A stretch of 64,000 bases of DNA, taken from contig NZ_JAJBZG010000005.1 of the NCBI RefSeq assembly GCF_020552705.1, positions 124,001 through 188,000 of the forward strand, written 5' to 3'. Shown one piece after another: positions 36,443 to 46,726 of this stretch; positions within the stretch are counted from its first letter, which is position 1; each line of letters opens with the position of its first letter. The notes beneath the pieces are model-generated. The model did not search any database. It worked only from the letters and a program-made list of their open reading frames with translations, and was not told where the DNA came from. The DNA comes from Christiangramia sediminis (GTDB lineage Bacteria; Bacteroidota; Bacteroidia; Flavobacteriales; Flavobacteriaceae). The position numbers and the translations under genes were made by a program.

Positions 36443-39400
36443 TCAGTAGTTAATCGTTTGTCTTTTACTCATCGTATATATATGCTGATATACATCAGCA
36501 GCTCTTTGTCCTACCTCAGCATCAGAATATGAATCTTCAGGCAGATAAAGAAGCTTCTCGTAAATCAGCGTTTTGATTTGCGACCTCAGCATCCGGCTCT
36601 CTCTCCATCTATCAATTTTCAGTTTCTCTTCCTTTAGAGTAGCTAAGGTTTCTACAGCAATCTTTTTGATAGATTTGAGTTCTTGATCACCTAATTTCTT
36701 TCCTTCCTTAAGTAAATCAAAAATGGCTAAAGTATCCTGATCTACACTTTCACGCATCGCCCGTTTATCCTCAAAATCAAGATCACGTATAAACTCATTC
36801 AGCCTCTCAAAAGCTTTGATCGTGTCCTCATAACTCTTTCCTCTGTTATATTCGTCTATGACCTCTTTATAACGATCATAAAACTCCAATCGCAAAGGAT
36901 TATCCTGAATCATTTGCTGCACTTTCTTCTCTACTGCTTCCTGCAAATTATAGACGATGGAATTTTTCTTTTTTGACCTGGAAAATGCCTGCTTCAATTT
37001 ATCAAAGTCGAGACTGGATAAATCCACATACACATTCTCTTCTTGAACCATTCCGTTTTCCTGAACCAAAATACTATCGCTTACAATAGACTGAAGTTCT
37101 TTGATGATCTCGGAAACATCAGCAGACTTCACCTTTTGATTTAAAGCTGAATAAATTGCATCTATCGCATTATATTTATTAATGTATGGTTTCACCACAT
37201 CATCTGGAAATAATGATTTATATTTTCTAAAAACATTTCTAGCCATCACTTCAAAAGAAGCTCTGGAGGTTTCATTTAGATTTATTTTTTCAGTAGAATG
37301 GTTAAGAAGACCTATTTTTTCCATCGGTTTTACATCCATCATACTGCTTAGATCGAAATCTAATTCTTTTAAGTAATTTTCGGTTTCTTCTATTGCTGTC
37401 CTTAATTCCCCTTCCTGCTCTTTAACTAGTTCAACCGGTTTTTGAGGTTCATTCTTACTTCCTTCTGGTTGCGACTTCCCTCCTTCTCCATAAACAGAAT
37501 AAGCTTTTTCTAATTGTTTATATACATTCCCGTAATCTACAATTAACCCATTCTCTTTCTCATCATCATAAACACGGTTAGCCCGGGCTATGGTTTGCAT
37601 AAGAGTGTGACCTTTTATGGGTTTATCCAGATAAACGGTAGAAACACATTGGGCATCAAAACCGGTGATCCACATCGCGCAAACAATTGCCAATCTGAAT
37701 GGATTTTCGGGATCTTTAAACTCTTTTTCCAGGTTACGTTCTACCATCTTCTGGCGATGCGTACCAATATCGAGTCCTAGTTTTCTGAATTTATCGATCT
37801 CGTTCTGCTCTCCGCTTACCACTACGCAAACTTCAGTTTCACTTACCCTCTGATATTTTCTTCTAAGTTCCCGCTCTTCCTGAATATCCTCGCAATCCTG
37901 AATTCTTTTCTCAAGTGCTAAAAGATATTCCGGCCAGTATTCTTTCACATAATCGAACATTCTTACGGCCGTAGGCTTATCTAAGGCAACGAACATAGCT
38001 TTACCCTGATATCCTCTTTCATTGAAGTGCCAGACCAAATCTTTGGCTATAGTTCTCAATCTGGGCTCAGCCGTTAGAACCGGGTAATCTTTTTTAAACA
38101 GGTATTCTAATTTCTTCTTCTGATCTTCATCCAGGTCCTCATTTTCAAAAACCTCAGCCATTTGTTCATCCAGCTCAGGATTCTCAATATTAAGCTTCTC
38201 ACCCCTATTTAGATAAAGTAAAGGAAGTGTTGCTTCATCCTCGATCGCCCTTTTAAAATCATAAATAGAAACATAATCCCCGAAAATATTCTTTGTAATT
38301 TCTTCCTCTTCTTTAATGATTGGAGTTCCGGTAAACCCTAGATAGGAAGCGTTGGGAATTCCATGATAACGCATATTCCTGGCATAAGTTCCGGCCTGGG
38401 TTCTATGGGCTTCATCTGAAATCACTATGATATTCTTTCGATCTGTAATTAATGGATATTCTAATTCTTCTTTAGGATCTATCGAAAACTTATGAATTAA
38501 GGTGAAGACATATTTATGGTTTTCCGCGAGCAGTTCCCTTAAATGTTCCCGTCCGGTCCTGCCTTTTTTATTCCCTGCAATGACATTTTTATTATTTACA
38601 GCACCAACGCCTGAGAAAGTATCATAGATCTGGTTTTGTAATTCGGTTCGGTCCAGCACGATTAAAAAAGTATAGGAGCCTCCAAATTTCCGATGGATCT
38701 TTTCACTAAGAAACACCATCGAATAGGATTTTCCACTTCCCTGGGTATGCCAGAAAACCCCGAGTTTTCCTTTAAGGTCATCTATATTTCTGGCGTTTTC
38801 CATCACCTTATTTACCCCAAGATACTGGTGGTTCTTGGCCATTAATTTAGCAACTTCTCCTCCAGCATTATCGTATAGAAGAAAGTTCTCAAAAATATCC
38901 ATAAACCTATGAGGTGCACAGGTGCCTTTAAGCATGGTATCTAAACTAACCAGACCTTTTTCCTCTTCTTCAATTCTTTTCCAGTCCAGAAAGTACTTAT
39001 ACGGACTCGTAATAGTGCCAACCTTTGAATCTGTACCATTACTCAATATGATAAAAGCATTGGAATGGAAGAGCTCCGGGATCGCTTCTTTATAATCCTT
39101 TAAATTATCATCGTAAGCGTGACGAAGATCTGTATGATGAGCTTTTAGTTCTATGAATATGAGAGGAATCCCATTTACAAATCCAATCACATCAGGCCTG
39201 CGATTATAATGCTGACCGAAAATCTCAAATTGTCTGACCGCCAGGAAATCATTGTTATGGTAATCCCTGAAATCGAAGACTTTTAGTTTCTTCTTTACAA
39301 CTTCATTCTTATCGTTAGTAAAAGAAACCGGCACCCCATTTTTAAAGAGATCGTATTTTTCCTTATTGATCCGGGCAAGCTTTTTATCTGCCTCACGTTG

Positions 39401-39637
39401 ATCTATAATTTCAATAGCCTGGTCATAAGCCTGCTGTGGCAAACCGGGATTAAGGTTTTTTATGGCCTTCTCCAATTTACCTTTTAGGATGATCTCGGTC
39501 TTATCTTCTCTACCCAGAAGACCTGCTTCCCCTAAAGTCTCATTTCTCCAGGCGGTAGTAACGCACCAGCCTAAATCTTCCAGGGTATCCTGGGTAGCCT
39601 GTTCTATTAAAGCATCTTCTGAGTATTCATAGCTCAT
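36443..39637 (-). CDS. hsdR: Type I restriction enzyme R subunit
   Basis: A 1064-aa HsdR. The N-terminal nuclease has RPDVIGFVNGIPLIFIELK (D...ExK). The motor has Walker A in GSGKSYSMVF, the DEAH box SDEAHRTQ, and the later SF2 motif TGFDAQC. A helical C-terminal region binds the methylase complex. In type I systems it translocates DNA after recognition by HsdMS and cuts at random sites. It starts 1 nt after the mcrC stop, showing coupling of mcrBC to the hsd genes. Length is in the normal range. Confidence 0.96.
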   Translation of the reverse strand: MSYEYSEDALIEQATQDTLEDLGWCVTTAWRNETLGEAGLLGREDKTEIILKGKLEKAIKNLNPGLPQQAYDQAIEIIDQREADKKLARINKEKYDLFKNGVPVSFTNDKNEVVKKKLKVFDFRDYHNNDFLAVRQFEIFGQHYNRRPDVIGFVNGIPLIFIELKAHHTDLRHAYDDNLKDYKEAIPELFHSNAFIILSNGTDSKVGTITSPYKYFLDWKRIEEEEKGLVSLDTMLKGTCAPHRFMDIFENFLLYDNAGGEVAKLMAKNHQYLGVNKVMENARNIDDLKGKLGVFWHTQGSGKSYSMVFLSEKIHRKFGGSYTFLIVLDRTELQNQIYDTFSGVGAVNNKNVIAGNKKGRTGREHLRELLAENHKYVFTLIHKFSIDPKEELEYPLITDRKNIIVISDEAHRTQAGTYARNMRYHGIPNASYLGFTGTPIIKEEEEITKNIFGDYVSIYDFKRAIEDEATLPLLYLNRGEKLNIENPELDEQMAEVFENEDLDEDQKKKLEYLFKKDYPVLTAEPRLRTIAKDLVWHFNERGYQGKAMFVALDKPTAVRMFDYVKEYWPEYLLALEKRIQDCEDIQEERELRRKYQRVSETEVCVVVSGEQNEIDKFRKLGLDIGTHRQKMVERNLEKEFKDPENPFRLAIVCAMWITGFDAQCVSTVYLDKPIKGHTLMQTIARANRVYDDEKENGLIVDYGNVYKQLEKAYSVYGEGGKSQPEGSKNEPQKPVELVKEQEGELRTAIEETENYLKELDFDLSSMMDVKPMEKIGLLNHSTEKINLNETSRASFEVMARNVFRKYKSLFPDDVVKPYINKYNAIDAIYSALNQKVKSADVSEIIKELQSIVSDSILVQENGMVQEENVYVDLSSLDFDKLKQAFSRSKKKNSIVYNLQEAVEKKVQQMIQDNPLRLEFYDRYKEVIDEYNRGKSYEDTIKAFERLNEFIRDLDFEDKRAMRESVDQDTLAIFDLLKEGKKLGDQELKSIKKIAVETLATLKEEKLKIDRWRESRMLRSQIKTLIYEKLLYLPEDSYSDAEVGQRAADVYQHIYTMSKRQTINY

Positions 39638-39638
39638 G

Positions 39639-41081
39639 TTATACAGCTTTTAACTTAACCTCTTTTCTTTCTAAGCGTTCTTCAATTAAATTTTCGATTC
39701 TATCAAGAAATCTATTCTCTGATTCCAGAATTTTCTTCATAGTCATCTTATCATTTACATAGATACCATCCACAATGAATTTAGTATTTGAATGGTTTAT
39801 ATGACCGAACAAATAATCTGAATGCGTATTATCTAGTTTCAGTTCATTGGATAATGGATACATTAATCCGCCAAAGATTAAATCAGATTGATAATATTGC
39901 ATATAAGTATGGATCTGGTAAAAATCATTTCTATCAAGATCTGAAATCTTACTTGGTTTTCTTTCCATTCTCATAGATTTAAACTTAGCATCGAAAACTA
40001 TCACCTTATCAGAATATTTATGTTTTAGAACAAGATCAGGTAACATTTTTCTGCTATAAAATTGACTCGAATAAAGCTTAATTTCTTCCTGTCCTTTCAC
40101 CTCCCAATCAGAAAAACGCTTAGCCAGTAATTTCTCCAGATAAAGTTCAAATAATTGGGAAATATCAAATAAAAAACCTGTAGTCTCGAGCTTGTTATCC
40201 TTTTTTTTCTCTGGAGTCAATTCATAATCAAGTAAAATTATTTCAGCATATTCTAAAACTTTTTTGAAAGATGCAAATAGAGGATTTGATAAGACACGAT
40301 GATTTTTAGCCTTCAGTAAAGTTTCCTGACTGACATATATCCCTGAATATTCTCTTTTAAGTAACTGTTTTACTCCAAATATTTTATCATTAATATCTTT
40401 TCCAAAAGTTTTTTCTAGTTTAAGTAATGATAAATAGAGAACATCAATGATTTCCTGAATATATTTTTGAGTTCTGTAACTTGAAGTAAGTTTCCCTCTA
40501 AAAGGCATATCATGTTTCAGGTAAGCATTTATATCTACTCTTCCTCTAACCTTATGACTTCTTTCAGTTACATTTTGATATTCCTTGGGTAAGCCTAGAA
40601 CAGATGCTTTCTCTAAGGTTTGAATAAATAAATAAGCGAGAATAAATTGAAATTCGTTGAAATTCTCTTTTTTGGAGGCTTTATATTTTTCAGTATCAAC
40701 ATAAATATCATTTACATAATTCAGCATCCGCCGAAGAAAAACATCCCCGTACCGGGTAGTTATATTAAATCGGCATTCTTTATGAAAAACTATTCCAGAA
40801 AACAAACCAGTTTGCACATAATATTTTTTCTCGGCCTGATCGCTTTCTTTCGAATATAGCTTTAGAATTAATCTGTTTTCATCTTCTTTTTTATAGAAAT
40901 CTTTAAAACCTATAATTTTCAAGCTTTTTATTCTAGCATTCCCGGTATTTAATTCGTAAACTGAAGAGAATAAGTCACAAACTTTTCTTTGGGACCTCGA
41001 TCCAAATGTCCCCTTTAAATCTGATTTTATTAAAGGTTTTTCTTCAAAAAAATTATGATTATTTGGTATACTTATTTCCAT
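39639..41081 (-). CDS. mcrC: McrC-like restriction endonuclease subunit
   Basis: A 480-aa McrC family protein. The C-terminal PD-(D/E)xK nuclease reads LPDLVLKH and VIVFDAKFKSM (D...DAK). The N-terminal about 250 residues fit the McrB-contacting region. McrC cuts DNA when the McrB GTPase translocates from modified sites. It lies 13 nt after mcrB and 1 nt before hsdR. It is longer than E. coli McrC (about 350 aa), as are many Bacteroidota members. Confidence 0.85.
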   Translation of the reverse strand: MEISIPNNHNFFEEKPLIKSDLKGTFGSRSQRKVCDLFSSVYELNTGNARIKSLKIIGFKDFYKKEDENRLILKLYSKESDQAEKKYYVQTGLFSGIVFHKECRFNITTRYGDVFLRRMLNYVNDIYVDTEKYKASKKENFNEFQFILAYLFIQTLEKASVLGLPKEYQNVTERSHKVRGRVDINAYLKHDMPFRGKLTSSYRTQKYIQEIIDVLYLSLLKLEKTFGKDINDKIFGVKQLLKREYSGIYVSQETLLKAKNHRVLSNPLFASFKKVLEYAEIILLDYELTPEKKKDNKLETTGFLFDISQLFELYLEKLLAKRFSDWEVKGQEEIKLYSSQFYSRKMLPDLVLKHKYSDKVIVFDAKFKSMRMERKPSKISDLDRNDFYQIHTYMQYYQSDLIFGGLMYPLSNELKLDNTHSDYLFGHINHSNTKFIVDGIYVNDKMTMKKILESENRFLDRIENLIEERLERKEVKLKAV

Positions 41082-41094
41082 ACTAAAAAACTCC

Positions 41095-43140
41095 TTACAA
41101 TGCTGCTTTAAACTTACTCAATGCGATTTCTAATTTAACATCTAAATCTTTTTCTGGAAATAATGCTCTCAAATACTCCTTTAAAGTAGGGCGTAAATAA
41201 AGATTGAATAAATTCTCAATATTTGTTTCAGTAATGGTTCTTTTTTTAGCAATATCACTAATTTTCATAAAGAAGGAATGACCAAACTCATAGGATTTCC
41301 CAAGCCCCAATTCCTCCGATATATAATTGTTCAATTTCTTACAAGCTTTTGAATATGATTCTATATTTTCAAACTCATTACCTTTTTCAGATTTGGTTTC
41401 TTCCTGAATAACTTCATAATCACAATCCTTTCTAATCCATTTAAAGCGCCTGCGCAAGGCTAAGTCAAAAGTGTCAATACTTTTATCCACATCATTCATC
41501 ATACCGATAAAGAAAACATTGTTTGGAACTCCAAATCTAGCTCCATTAACATCAGAATAATCATACGCTAAATCTTGCGAGGCACCATCTGCAATTAAAT
41601 CTTCAATTAGAGTGGAGTATTGGGTTTTTACAAGATTAGAACAATTCTCTTTTTCCAGATCATGACGATAATTACTTTCTAAACACATTAAGGTCTCACC
41701 GAAAACTGTAGATAAGTTAGCTCGATTGATTTCATCTACTACAAAATAAAAATCTTTTTCGGGTTGTTTTCTAGCGTCTATACAGAACTGTTTGAAAATT
41801 CCGTTAACTAATTCAAATTTGATATTACCATTTATAACTCCTTTCGGTTTAATACCTTCAATAAAATCTTCATAAGTAAATGAAGGGTGGAATTGTAATA
41901 TTTTATATCTGGTTTGATCACCCTGACAGACAAATTCCAAATTATTTTTTACAGTATATGTTTTTCCTGTTCCAGGCGGTCCATAAAAGATAACATTTGG
42001 TGTTTTATTATCAACTATACTCTTTGCATTCGAGTATTTCCAGATAAACCAAGATAACAGAACTGATTCTACCTCATCAGTTTTATCAATATCAAAAATT
42101 TCATTTAGTAACTGTCTCAATTCATAATTTTTTCCCAGGTTTGAATTCTCATTTGGCATAAGAAATTCATCGTATAGAATATCGATGGTGTCATTATAAA
42201 TAAAGAGGAAATCATCCAAATGATTCAATACGGCTAATTTCCTTAATATTTGTTTTGCCCTGTATTCAGAATCTTCGATAAGTGAAATTTTCAAAAGTGG
42301 ATCTTCTTCTTTAGCAATTTCACAAATCAATGGTTTAATATTATTTTCATAGTAATCATTTGCTTTATCCAACGAGCAATTTGGATCTACATTTAGCACA
42401 AAATAACTGGAATTATCATCATTCAGCTTTACTTCAAAACCATGAGCAGACCCAGGAGGTTTGGAGGAGCCAAATACGGTTTTTGTGGTTCTTTCAAGAA
42501 AATTACACAAGTACTTTCCAGGGACATTATGGTTATTCTCTTTCCTATTGGTATAATCCTGAAGCTCTAAGGAATCATCTATAAGTTTCCTTCTATAAAT
42601 TTCCCAACCATTTTTAAGAACATCAATTTCTTTACGAACCTTATCTATTTCATTCTTGTCAATTCTTTTTCTATAATTCTTCCATAGGGTTGTAATTTCT
42701 TGTATTCTATTATCGGAAAGTTTACAATTATCCATAATGTTATTTTGTCTAATATATGTATACCACTTTTTAATAAATTTTCTAGTCTTTTTTGGCTCAT
42801 TCAAATAACTGAATGTTCCATTATGACCAACCTTGAAGCTTTTATCATAAAATGGAAAAGATGAATCTAAGTCCTCATAAAAATTTAAGATTTCAACTCG
42901 ATAATCTATTCCGAATGTAGTGCCGTTAATTTTAGTTTTATCCTGAATCTTGTGGAGAACTTTGACAAGAGAATGTGGGTTACTACCTTTATGAATTAGA
43001 CCTACATCTCCATATTGGAGTTTCTCAAATTGCTCACCTGCATAGTCAATATGAGCAGTAATTCTATTATCGTCAAGAACCTCATCAACATAATTTTTTC
43101 CATCGCTTCCGTCACGAATTTGCATTTTAAAATACTGCAT
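41095..43140 (-). CDS. mcrB: McrB-like GTPase with N-terminal reader-like domain
   Basis: A 681-aa protein. The AAA_5/McrB motor shows Walker A GPPGTGKTYT, Walker B FYFVVDEINRAN, the McrB signature MMNDVDKS and arginines in LALRRRFKW. The N-terminal about 100 residues (QYFKMQIRDGSDGKNYVDEV, KLQYGDVGLIHKG) look like a PUA/EVE-type beta-barrel, the kind that reads modified bases; this assignment is tentative. It lies 2 nt after hsdS. McrBC would cut modified foreign DNA that the type I enzyme cannot. Confidence 0.88.
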   Translation of the reverse strand: MQYFKMQIRDGSDGKNYVDEVLDDNRITAHIDYAGEQFEKLQYGDVGLIHKGSNPHSLVKVLHKIQDKTKINGTTFGIDYRVEILNFYEDLDSSFPFYDKSFKVGHNGTFSYLNEPKKTRKFIKKWYTYIRQNNIMDNCKLSDNRIQEITTLWKNYRKRIDKNEIDKVRKEIDVLKNGWEIYRRKLIDDSLELQDYTNRKENNHNVPGKYLCNFLERTTKTVFGSSKPPGSAHGFEVKLNDDNSSYFVLNVDPNCSLDKANDYYENNIKPLICEIAKEEDPLLKISLIEDSEYRAKQILRKLAVLNHLDDFLFIYNDTIDILYDEFLMPNENSNLGKNYELRQLLNEIFDIDKTDEVESVLLSWFIWKYSNAKSIVDNKTPNVIFYGPPGTGKTYTVKNNLEFVCQGDQTRYKILQFHPSFTYEDFIEGIKPKGVINGNIKFELVNGIFKQFCIDARKQPEKDFYFVVDEINRANLSTVFGETLMCLESNYRHDLEKENCSNLVKTQYSTLIEDLIADGASQDLAYDYSDVNGARFGVPNNVFFIGMMNDVDKSIDTFDLALRRRFKWIRKDCDYEVIQEETKSEKGNEFENIESYSKACKKLNNYISEELGLGKSYEFGHSFFMKISDIAKKRTITETNIENLFNLYLRPTLKEYLRALFPEKDLDVKLEIALSKFKAAL

Positions 43141-43142
43141 AA

Positions 43143-44429
43143 CTATTTTTCTCTACTATAATTTAATTCATCCTCCGCAACCATATCCAAAGGCTGCTCT
43201 TTTATTTCTTCAAGGTCCAAATTCTCCATAACCTGCCCTGAGATTTCCGAAGGGTCGATCATCCCCGTCATTAACCTGGGTAATAAAATATCCCGGGCTT
43301 CTTTTAATAATTCATTTTTCTTTTCGAGAATAGCCTTAGCTTTAAATAAATCAATTACCGATTTGTAATAATTTTCTAAAATATCCGATGAAGGCATTCT
43401 AATACGGACTTTTCTTAAATCACCAATATTTAACATTGTCATATTTGTACCTCCTTTTTTTAAAGTATGTAAATGACCTTGACCGTATTCAGAATTGAAA
43501 AATTGAAATACAAATAAACCGACTGCCATATTTTTTGCTCTAAAAATCGAGATATGTTGATCAACAGGGAATTTTTTATTATCCCCCATGTAATAGTGAA
43601 CTCTTCCAATAGTTCCTTCCCCTAAACTATTAATTAATACGTCGCCTTTTGAAGCATATTTCTCAACAGGAATCCAATCACCTTTTCTATATTCTTTAAA
43701 AACATCTTTATTTAAAGTCAATCCTTTGTTTGCTTTTTGATTGATCCCATAGAGCCCCGTACCTTCCTCATACTTAGGTGTTACTCCACGTCCAAAATAT
43801 TTGGATACTTCATTGAGCTCAAATTCCCCCCAATTCACCTTATTATTAAACAAAGACAAAAACATAGTTTCTGCTAATTCGCAGTTTAAATCAATCCGCC
43901 TTAAATTGTTTTCGATCAGGTCATCATAAGCCGAAAGAATAGAGGCAATTTTTTGCTGAATTTCAATTGGTGGTCTCGGTACTAATACATTATTTAAAAT
44001 TTTCTGATTTAAATTTTGAATATTAGTACCTCCAGAGGCGGCAGAAAGCAAAGCCCTAAATTTTTCGGTTCTAGAAAAATAAGCGTAAAAAAGAGGACAA
44101 ACACCTTTACTAATTATTCTAGCTCTTATACAAAAACCAGAAAAAACTGCAGTAATAGGTTTATCAATAAATAAACTTCTCCCTACTAAAGCTTTATTAC
44201 CATTTGACCTTACAAATAGAATATCACCTTTTTTTAAATAATCATCTTCCTTTAAAGTTTCAATTATTGAAATTTCACTTAAAGATCTATAAACAGGTTT
44301 GAAATAGTCTTGAAAATCTGGAACTCCAATCAACTTTAATCCTTTCCCATGACTATTTTTTGTGAAATTCAATCCATTGCGGAAAGAGGCTATTGTTCCG
44401 AACTTTATATTTTCCCAGTTTCCAATCAT
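43143..44429 (-). CDS. hsdS: Type I restriction enzyme S subunit
   Basis: A 428-aa HsdS with two target-recognition domains separated by a helical spacer. Conserved positions include LVPRPPIEIQQKIASILSAYDDLI, which ends the first half, and a second helix LFKAKAILEKKNELLKEARD. This subunit sets the recognition sequence for both methylation and cutting. It overlaps hsdM by 4 nt (ATGA). Recognition sites cannot be predicted from sequence alone. Confidence 0.93.
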   Translation of the reverse strand: MIGNWENIKFGTIASFRNGLNFTKNSHGKGLKLIGVPDFQDYFKPVYRSLSEISIIETLKEDDYLKKGDILFVRSNGNKALVGRSLFIDKPITAVFSGFCIRARIISKGVCPLFYAYFSRTEKFRALLSAASGGTNIQNLNQKILNNVLVPRPPIEIQQKIASILSAYDDLIENNLRRIDLNCELAETMFLSLFNNKVNWGEFELNEVSKYFGRGVTPKYEEGTGLYGINQKANKGLTLNKDVFKEYRKGDWIPVEKYASKGDVLINSLGEGTIGRVHYYMGDNKKFPVDQHISIFRAKNMAVGLFVFQFFNSEYGQGHLHTLKKGGTNMTMLNIGDLRKVRIRMPSSDILENYYKSVIDLFKAKAILEKKNELLKEARDILLPRLMTGMIDPSEISGQVMENLDLEEIKEQPLDMVAEDELNYSREK

Positions 44430-46006
44430 AAGTTGAAAGACTGAATTTGATTCATCAATCCATTAGCTTCCTTATTTAGCTTAGCCAATTCTGTATTTAT
44501 CTCCGAAATGCGTCCTTTATAATCAAAATCATGGTCTATTTCGATACTTAATCCAACATATCGGCCGGGAGTCAGACTATAATCCTGCTCTCTTACCTCC
44601 TCGAGATCAACTATTTTGCAAAGCCCTTCTATATCTTCATAATTTCCTTCAGAAAAATACTCTTGAAACCATTTGTTATCATCACTAAGTTCTGGTTGTT
44701 CTCCACGATACATCTGAATAATCGCGGTTAAACCTTCCATCTGGTCGGGACTAAAATCGTTCACCGTACTGCTCACTTTTCGGAATACATTACGTGCATC
44801 GATCATCAGGATCTTATCCTTATTTTCCTTTTTCTTTCCTTTATCAAAAAACCATAAATGGCAGGGTAACGAGCGGGTATAAAAGAAGTTGTTACCAACA
44901 GCCACGATACAATCAATGTCCCCGGTTTCCACCAGTTGCTCACGAATTCGTTTTTCAGCATGGCCGGCATCGGTAGCAGAGGAAGCCATAACAAAACCAG
45001 CTCTTCCGTTTTTATTCAAATAAGAATGGAAATACTGTATCCAGAGGTAATTTCCGTTAGAGATAGTTCCTTTCCCGGTTAATGGTGGTCCAAAAGGCAA
45101 ACGCTTATCTTCTGCCAGGAACTTATTCTTCGCATCGATCTTATCCATGTTAAATGGAGGATTGGCCATCACGAAATCACACTTCCCAAGCAGGTGATGC
45201 GGGTCGCTGTAATAACTATTCTCATTAATGATCTTGCCTTCGATCCCATGAATAGCAAGGTTCATTTTGGCCAGTTTGGTGTTATTGCTTTTATATTCGG
45301 TTCCATAAACCGTGATTGCCTCATTCACATTTCTGTTCTCATGATCCTGGATAAAATGAGCAGATTGTACAAACATACCACCCGAGCCACAGGCAGGGTC
45401 ATGAATAATCCCATGATCGGGCTGAATAAAATTAACAATAAGGTTTACTAGTGATGGAGGCGTAAAGAATTCACCACCTTCCTGTGCGCCGGCACCCTGC
45501 ATTGAAAATTTCATCAGGAAAAATTCATAGATCCTTCCAAAAACATCTCCGGAAGCTTTTTTTACGGCATCAGAATTAAATGTCCGCACCAGGGAACGAA
45601 GTAAAGCTTCGTCCATTTCCTGGTAATTTTTTGGAAGTATCCCGGCAAGATCAGGATATTCAGCTTCCACCAGTTTCATAGCTTCATTTACCTTTTCAGC
45701 AATATTCACATCGCTGGGAAGATTCACCAGGTAATCATATTGTGCTTTTTTCGGAAGTCTTATTGCACCGGCACCAAGAAAATCTTCCTTGGTGGCTTCC
45801 CTCTTTTTACCCGTTCTTGGATTAACAGTTAATTTATTTTCTATGTAGATCTTTGCCTCTTCATAACGGTTCTGTGCAAAACGAAGCAGAACCAGCCCCA
45901 GTAACGGATCTTTATATTCGGCAGCAGTCAATTTTGAATTTGCTCTAAGATCATCGGCAGCATCCCAAAGTTGCTTTTCAAGATCTTTGAGTTGTTCGTA
46001 AGTCAT
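44426..46006 (-). CDS. hsdM: Type I restriction enzyme M subunit (adenine methylase)
   Basis: A 526-aa N6-adenine methyltransferase. The SAM motif DPACGSGGMF and the catalytic NPPF (in ANPPFNMDK) are intact, along with the N-terminal helical HsdM domain (KDLEKQLWDAADDLR). It methylates the site chosen by HsdS and protects the host. It is the first gene of the core hsd set, 139 nt after two small genes that carry the shared promoter. Confidence 0.96.
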   Translation of the reverse strand: MTYEQLKDLEKQLWDAADDLRANSKLTAAEYKDPLLGLVLLRFAQNRYEEAKIYIENKLTVNPRTGKKREATKEDFLGAGAIRLPKKAQYDYLVNLPSDVNIAEKVNEAMKLVEAEYPDLAGILPKNYQEMDEALLRSLVRTFNSDAVKKASGDVFGRIYEFFLMKFSMQGAGAQEGGEFFTPPSLVNLIVNFIQPDHGIIHDPACGSGGMFVQSAHFIQDHENRNVNEAITVYGTEYKSNNTKLAKMNLAIHGIEGKIINENSYYSDPHHLLGKCDFVMANPPFNMDKIDAKNKFLAEDKRLPFGPPLTGKGTISNGNYLWIQYFHSYLNKNGRAGFVMASSATDAGHAEKRIREQLVETGDIDCIVAVGNNFFYTRSLPCHLWFFDKGKKKENKDKILMIDARNVFRKVSSTVNDFSPDQMEGLTAIIQMYRGEQPELSDDNKWFQEYFSEGNYEDIEGLCKIVDLEEVREQDYSLTPGRYVGLSIEIDHDFDYKGRISEINTELAKLNKEANGLMNQIQSFNL

Positions 46007-46145
46007 ATATGTAAATAGGTTATTATCGGTTTCGAGGCTTCATAAAATCTTCCGGAAGTAGGGTTAGATGGAAGATTAAATGATAGCGGAGTAAATCTAA
46101 AGATTTTCTTAAAGAAGAAAAAGCGGAAAAGCGCAATTACTGGAA

Positions 46146-46436
46146 TTATTCTTCAAAATCATCCAACTCTTCCTGGGTGATATTATTGATATTTACAAAG
46201 CTATTCATCGTATCTTCCAAATTGTCATGTAGATCCAAAAGCAAATTCAAATTCTGGTCTTTGGTCCCACGAAACATTTCCTTATCGAATTGAAAAATAT
46301 CATTCTTCTGAAATGTTTCATTGATTTCTGCTAATTCGCCGGTCATACCTACATTTATGATTCGCTCGAGCAATTGTTCATCAAACTTTAGAAGTTCCCG
46401 GTAGGTCATGATCAGTTTTTCTTTATATGGTTCCAT
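46146..46436 (-). CDS. Small acidic protein upstream of hsdM
   Basis: A 96-aa acidic helical protein (TYRELLKFDEQLLERI, NNITQEELDDFEE). No family recognised. It lies 3 nt after the 72-aa gene and 139 nt before hsdM, in the same direction, so it is probably part of the restriction transcript. It could be a regulator, antitoxin-like or accessory protein; nothing in the sequence decides this. Confidence 0.55.
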   Translation of the reverse strand: MEPYKEKLIMTYRELLKFDEQLLERIINVGMTGELAEINETFQKNDIFQFDKEMFRGTKDQNLNLLLDLHDNLEDTMNSFVNINNITQEELDDFEE

Positions 46437-46439
46437 ATT

Positions 46440-46658
46440 CTAAATTTTAGAAAATTTCCAATCCACTTCGCCAAGATCTATGGTATTGATCATTTTCATT
46501 TCCAGGGATGCCGTAAAAACATCGGGACTACCCACATGTAAACAGATATCGCAACCTCCAAAAGTCTCTTCTTCCAGATTAGCCCTGTTGCCATAACTCC
46601 GTTCTGCCACTATGTGCTGGTATTGTTCTTCGGTAAGGGTGATCTCTAGTTTTCTCAT
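46440..46658 (-). CDS. Small protein, first gene after the shared operator
   Basis: A 72-aa protein (ITLTEEQYQHIVAERSYG, GGCDICLHVGSPD) with no recognised family. It is the first gene after operator copy 3 and is followed after 3 nt by the 96-aa gene, then hsdM. The CDIC pair might bind metal. It is plausibly real because of the strong promoter-operator 18-53 nt upstream. Confidence 0.55.
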   Translation of the reverse strand: MRKLEITLTEEQYQHIVAERSYGNRANLEEETFGGCDICLHVGSPDVFTASLEMKMINTIDLGEVDWKFSKI

Positions 46659-46675
46659 ATTCTTTTTGTTTCATA

Positions 46676-46711
46676 CAAGTATAGGATACAATAACGACAA
46701 AATATGTCGCC
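46676..46711 (-). promoter_or_regulatory. Shared operator/promoter, copy 3 (restriction operon)
   Basis: On the minus strand GGCGACATATTTTGTCG, with the perfect palindrome CGACATATTTTGTCG (46709-46695), precedes TATACTTG (46683-46676) by the same 14-nt TTTTG-to-box spacing as copy 2. It lies 51 nt before the start of the 72-aa gene. Confidence 0.7.
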
Positions 46712-46726
46712 TTACTTTTATATCAA

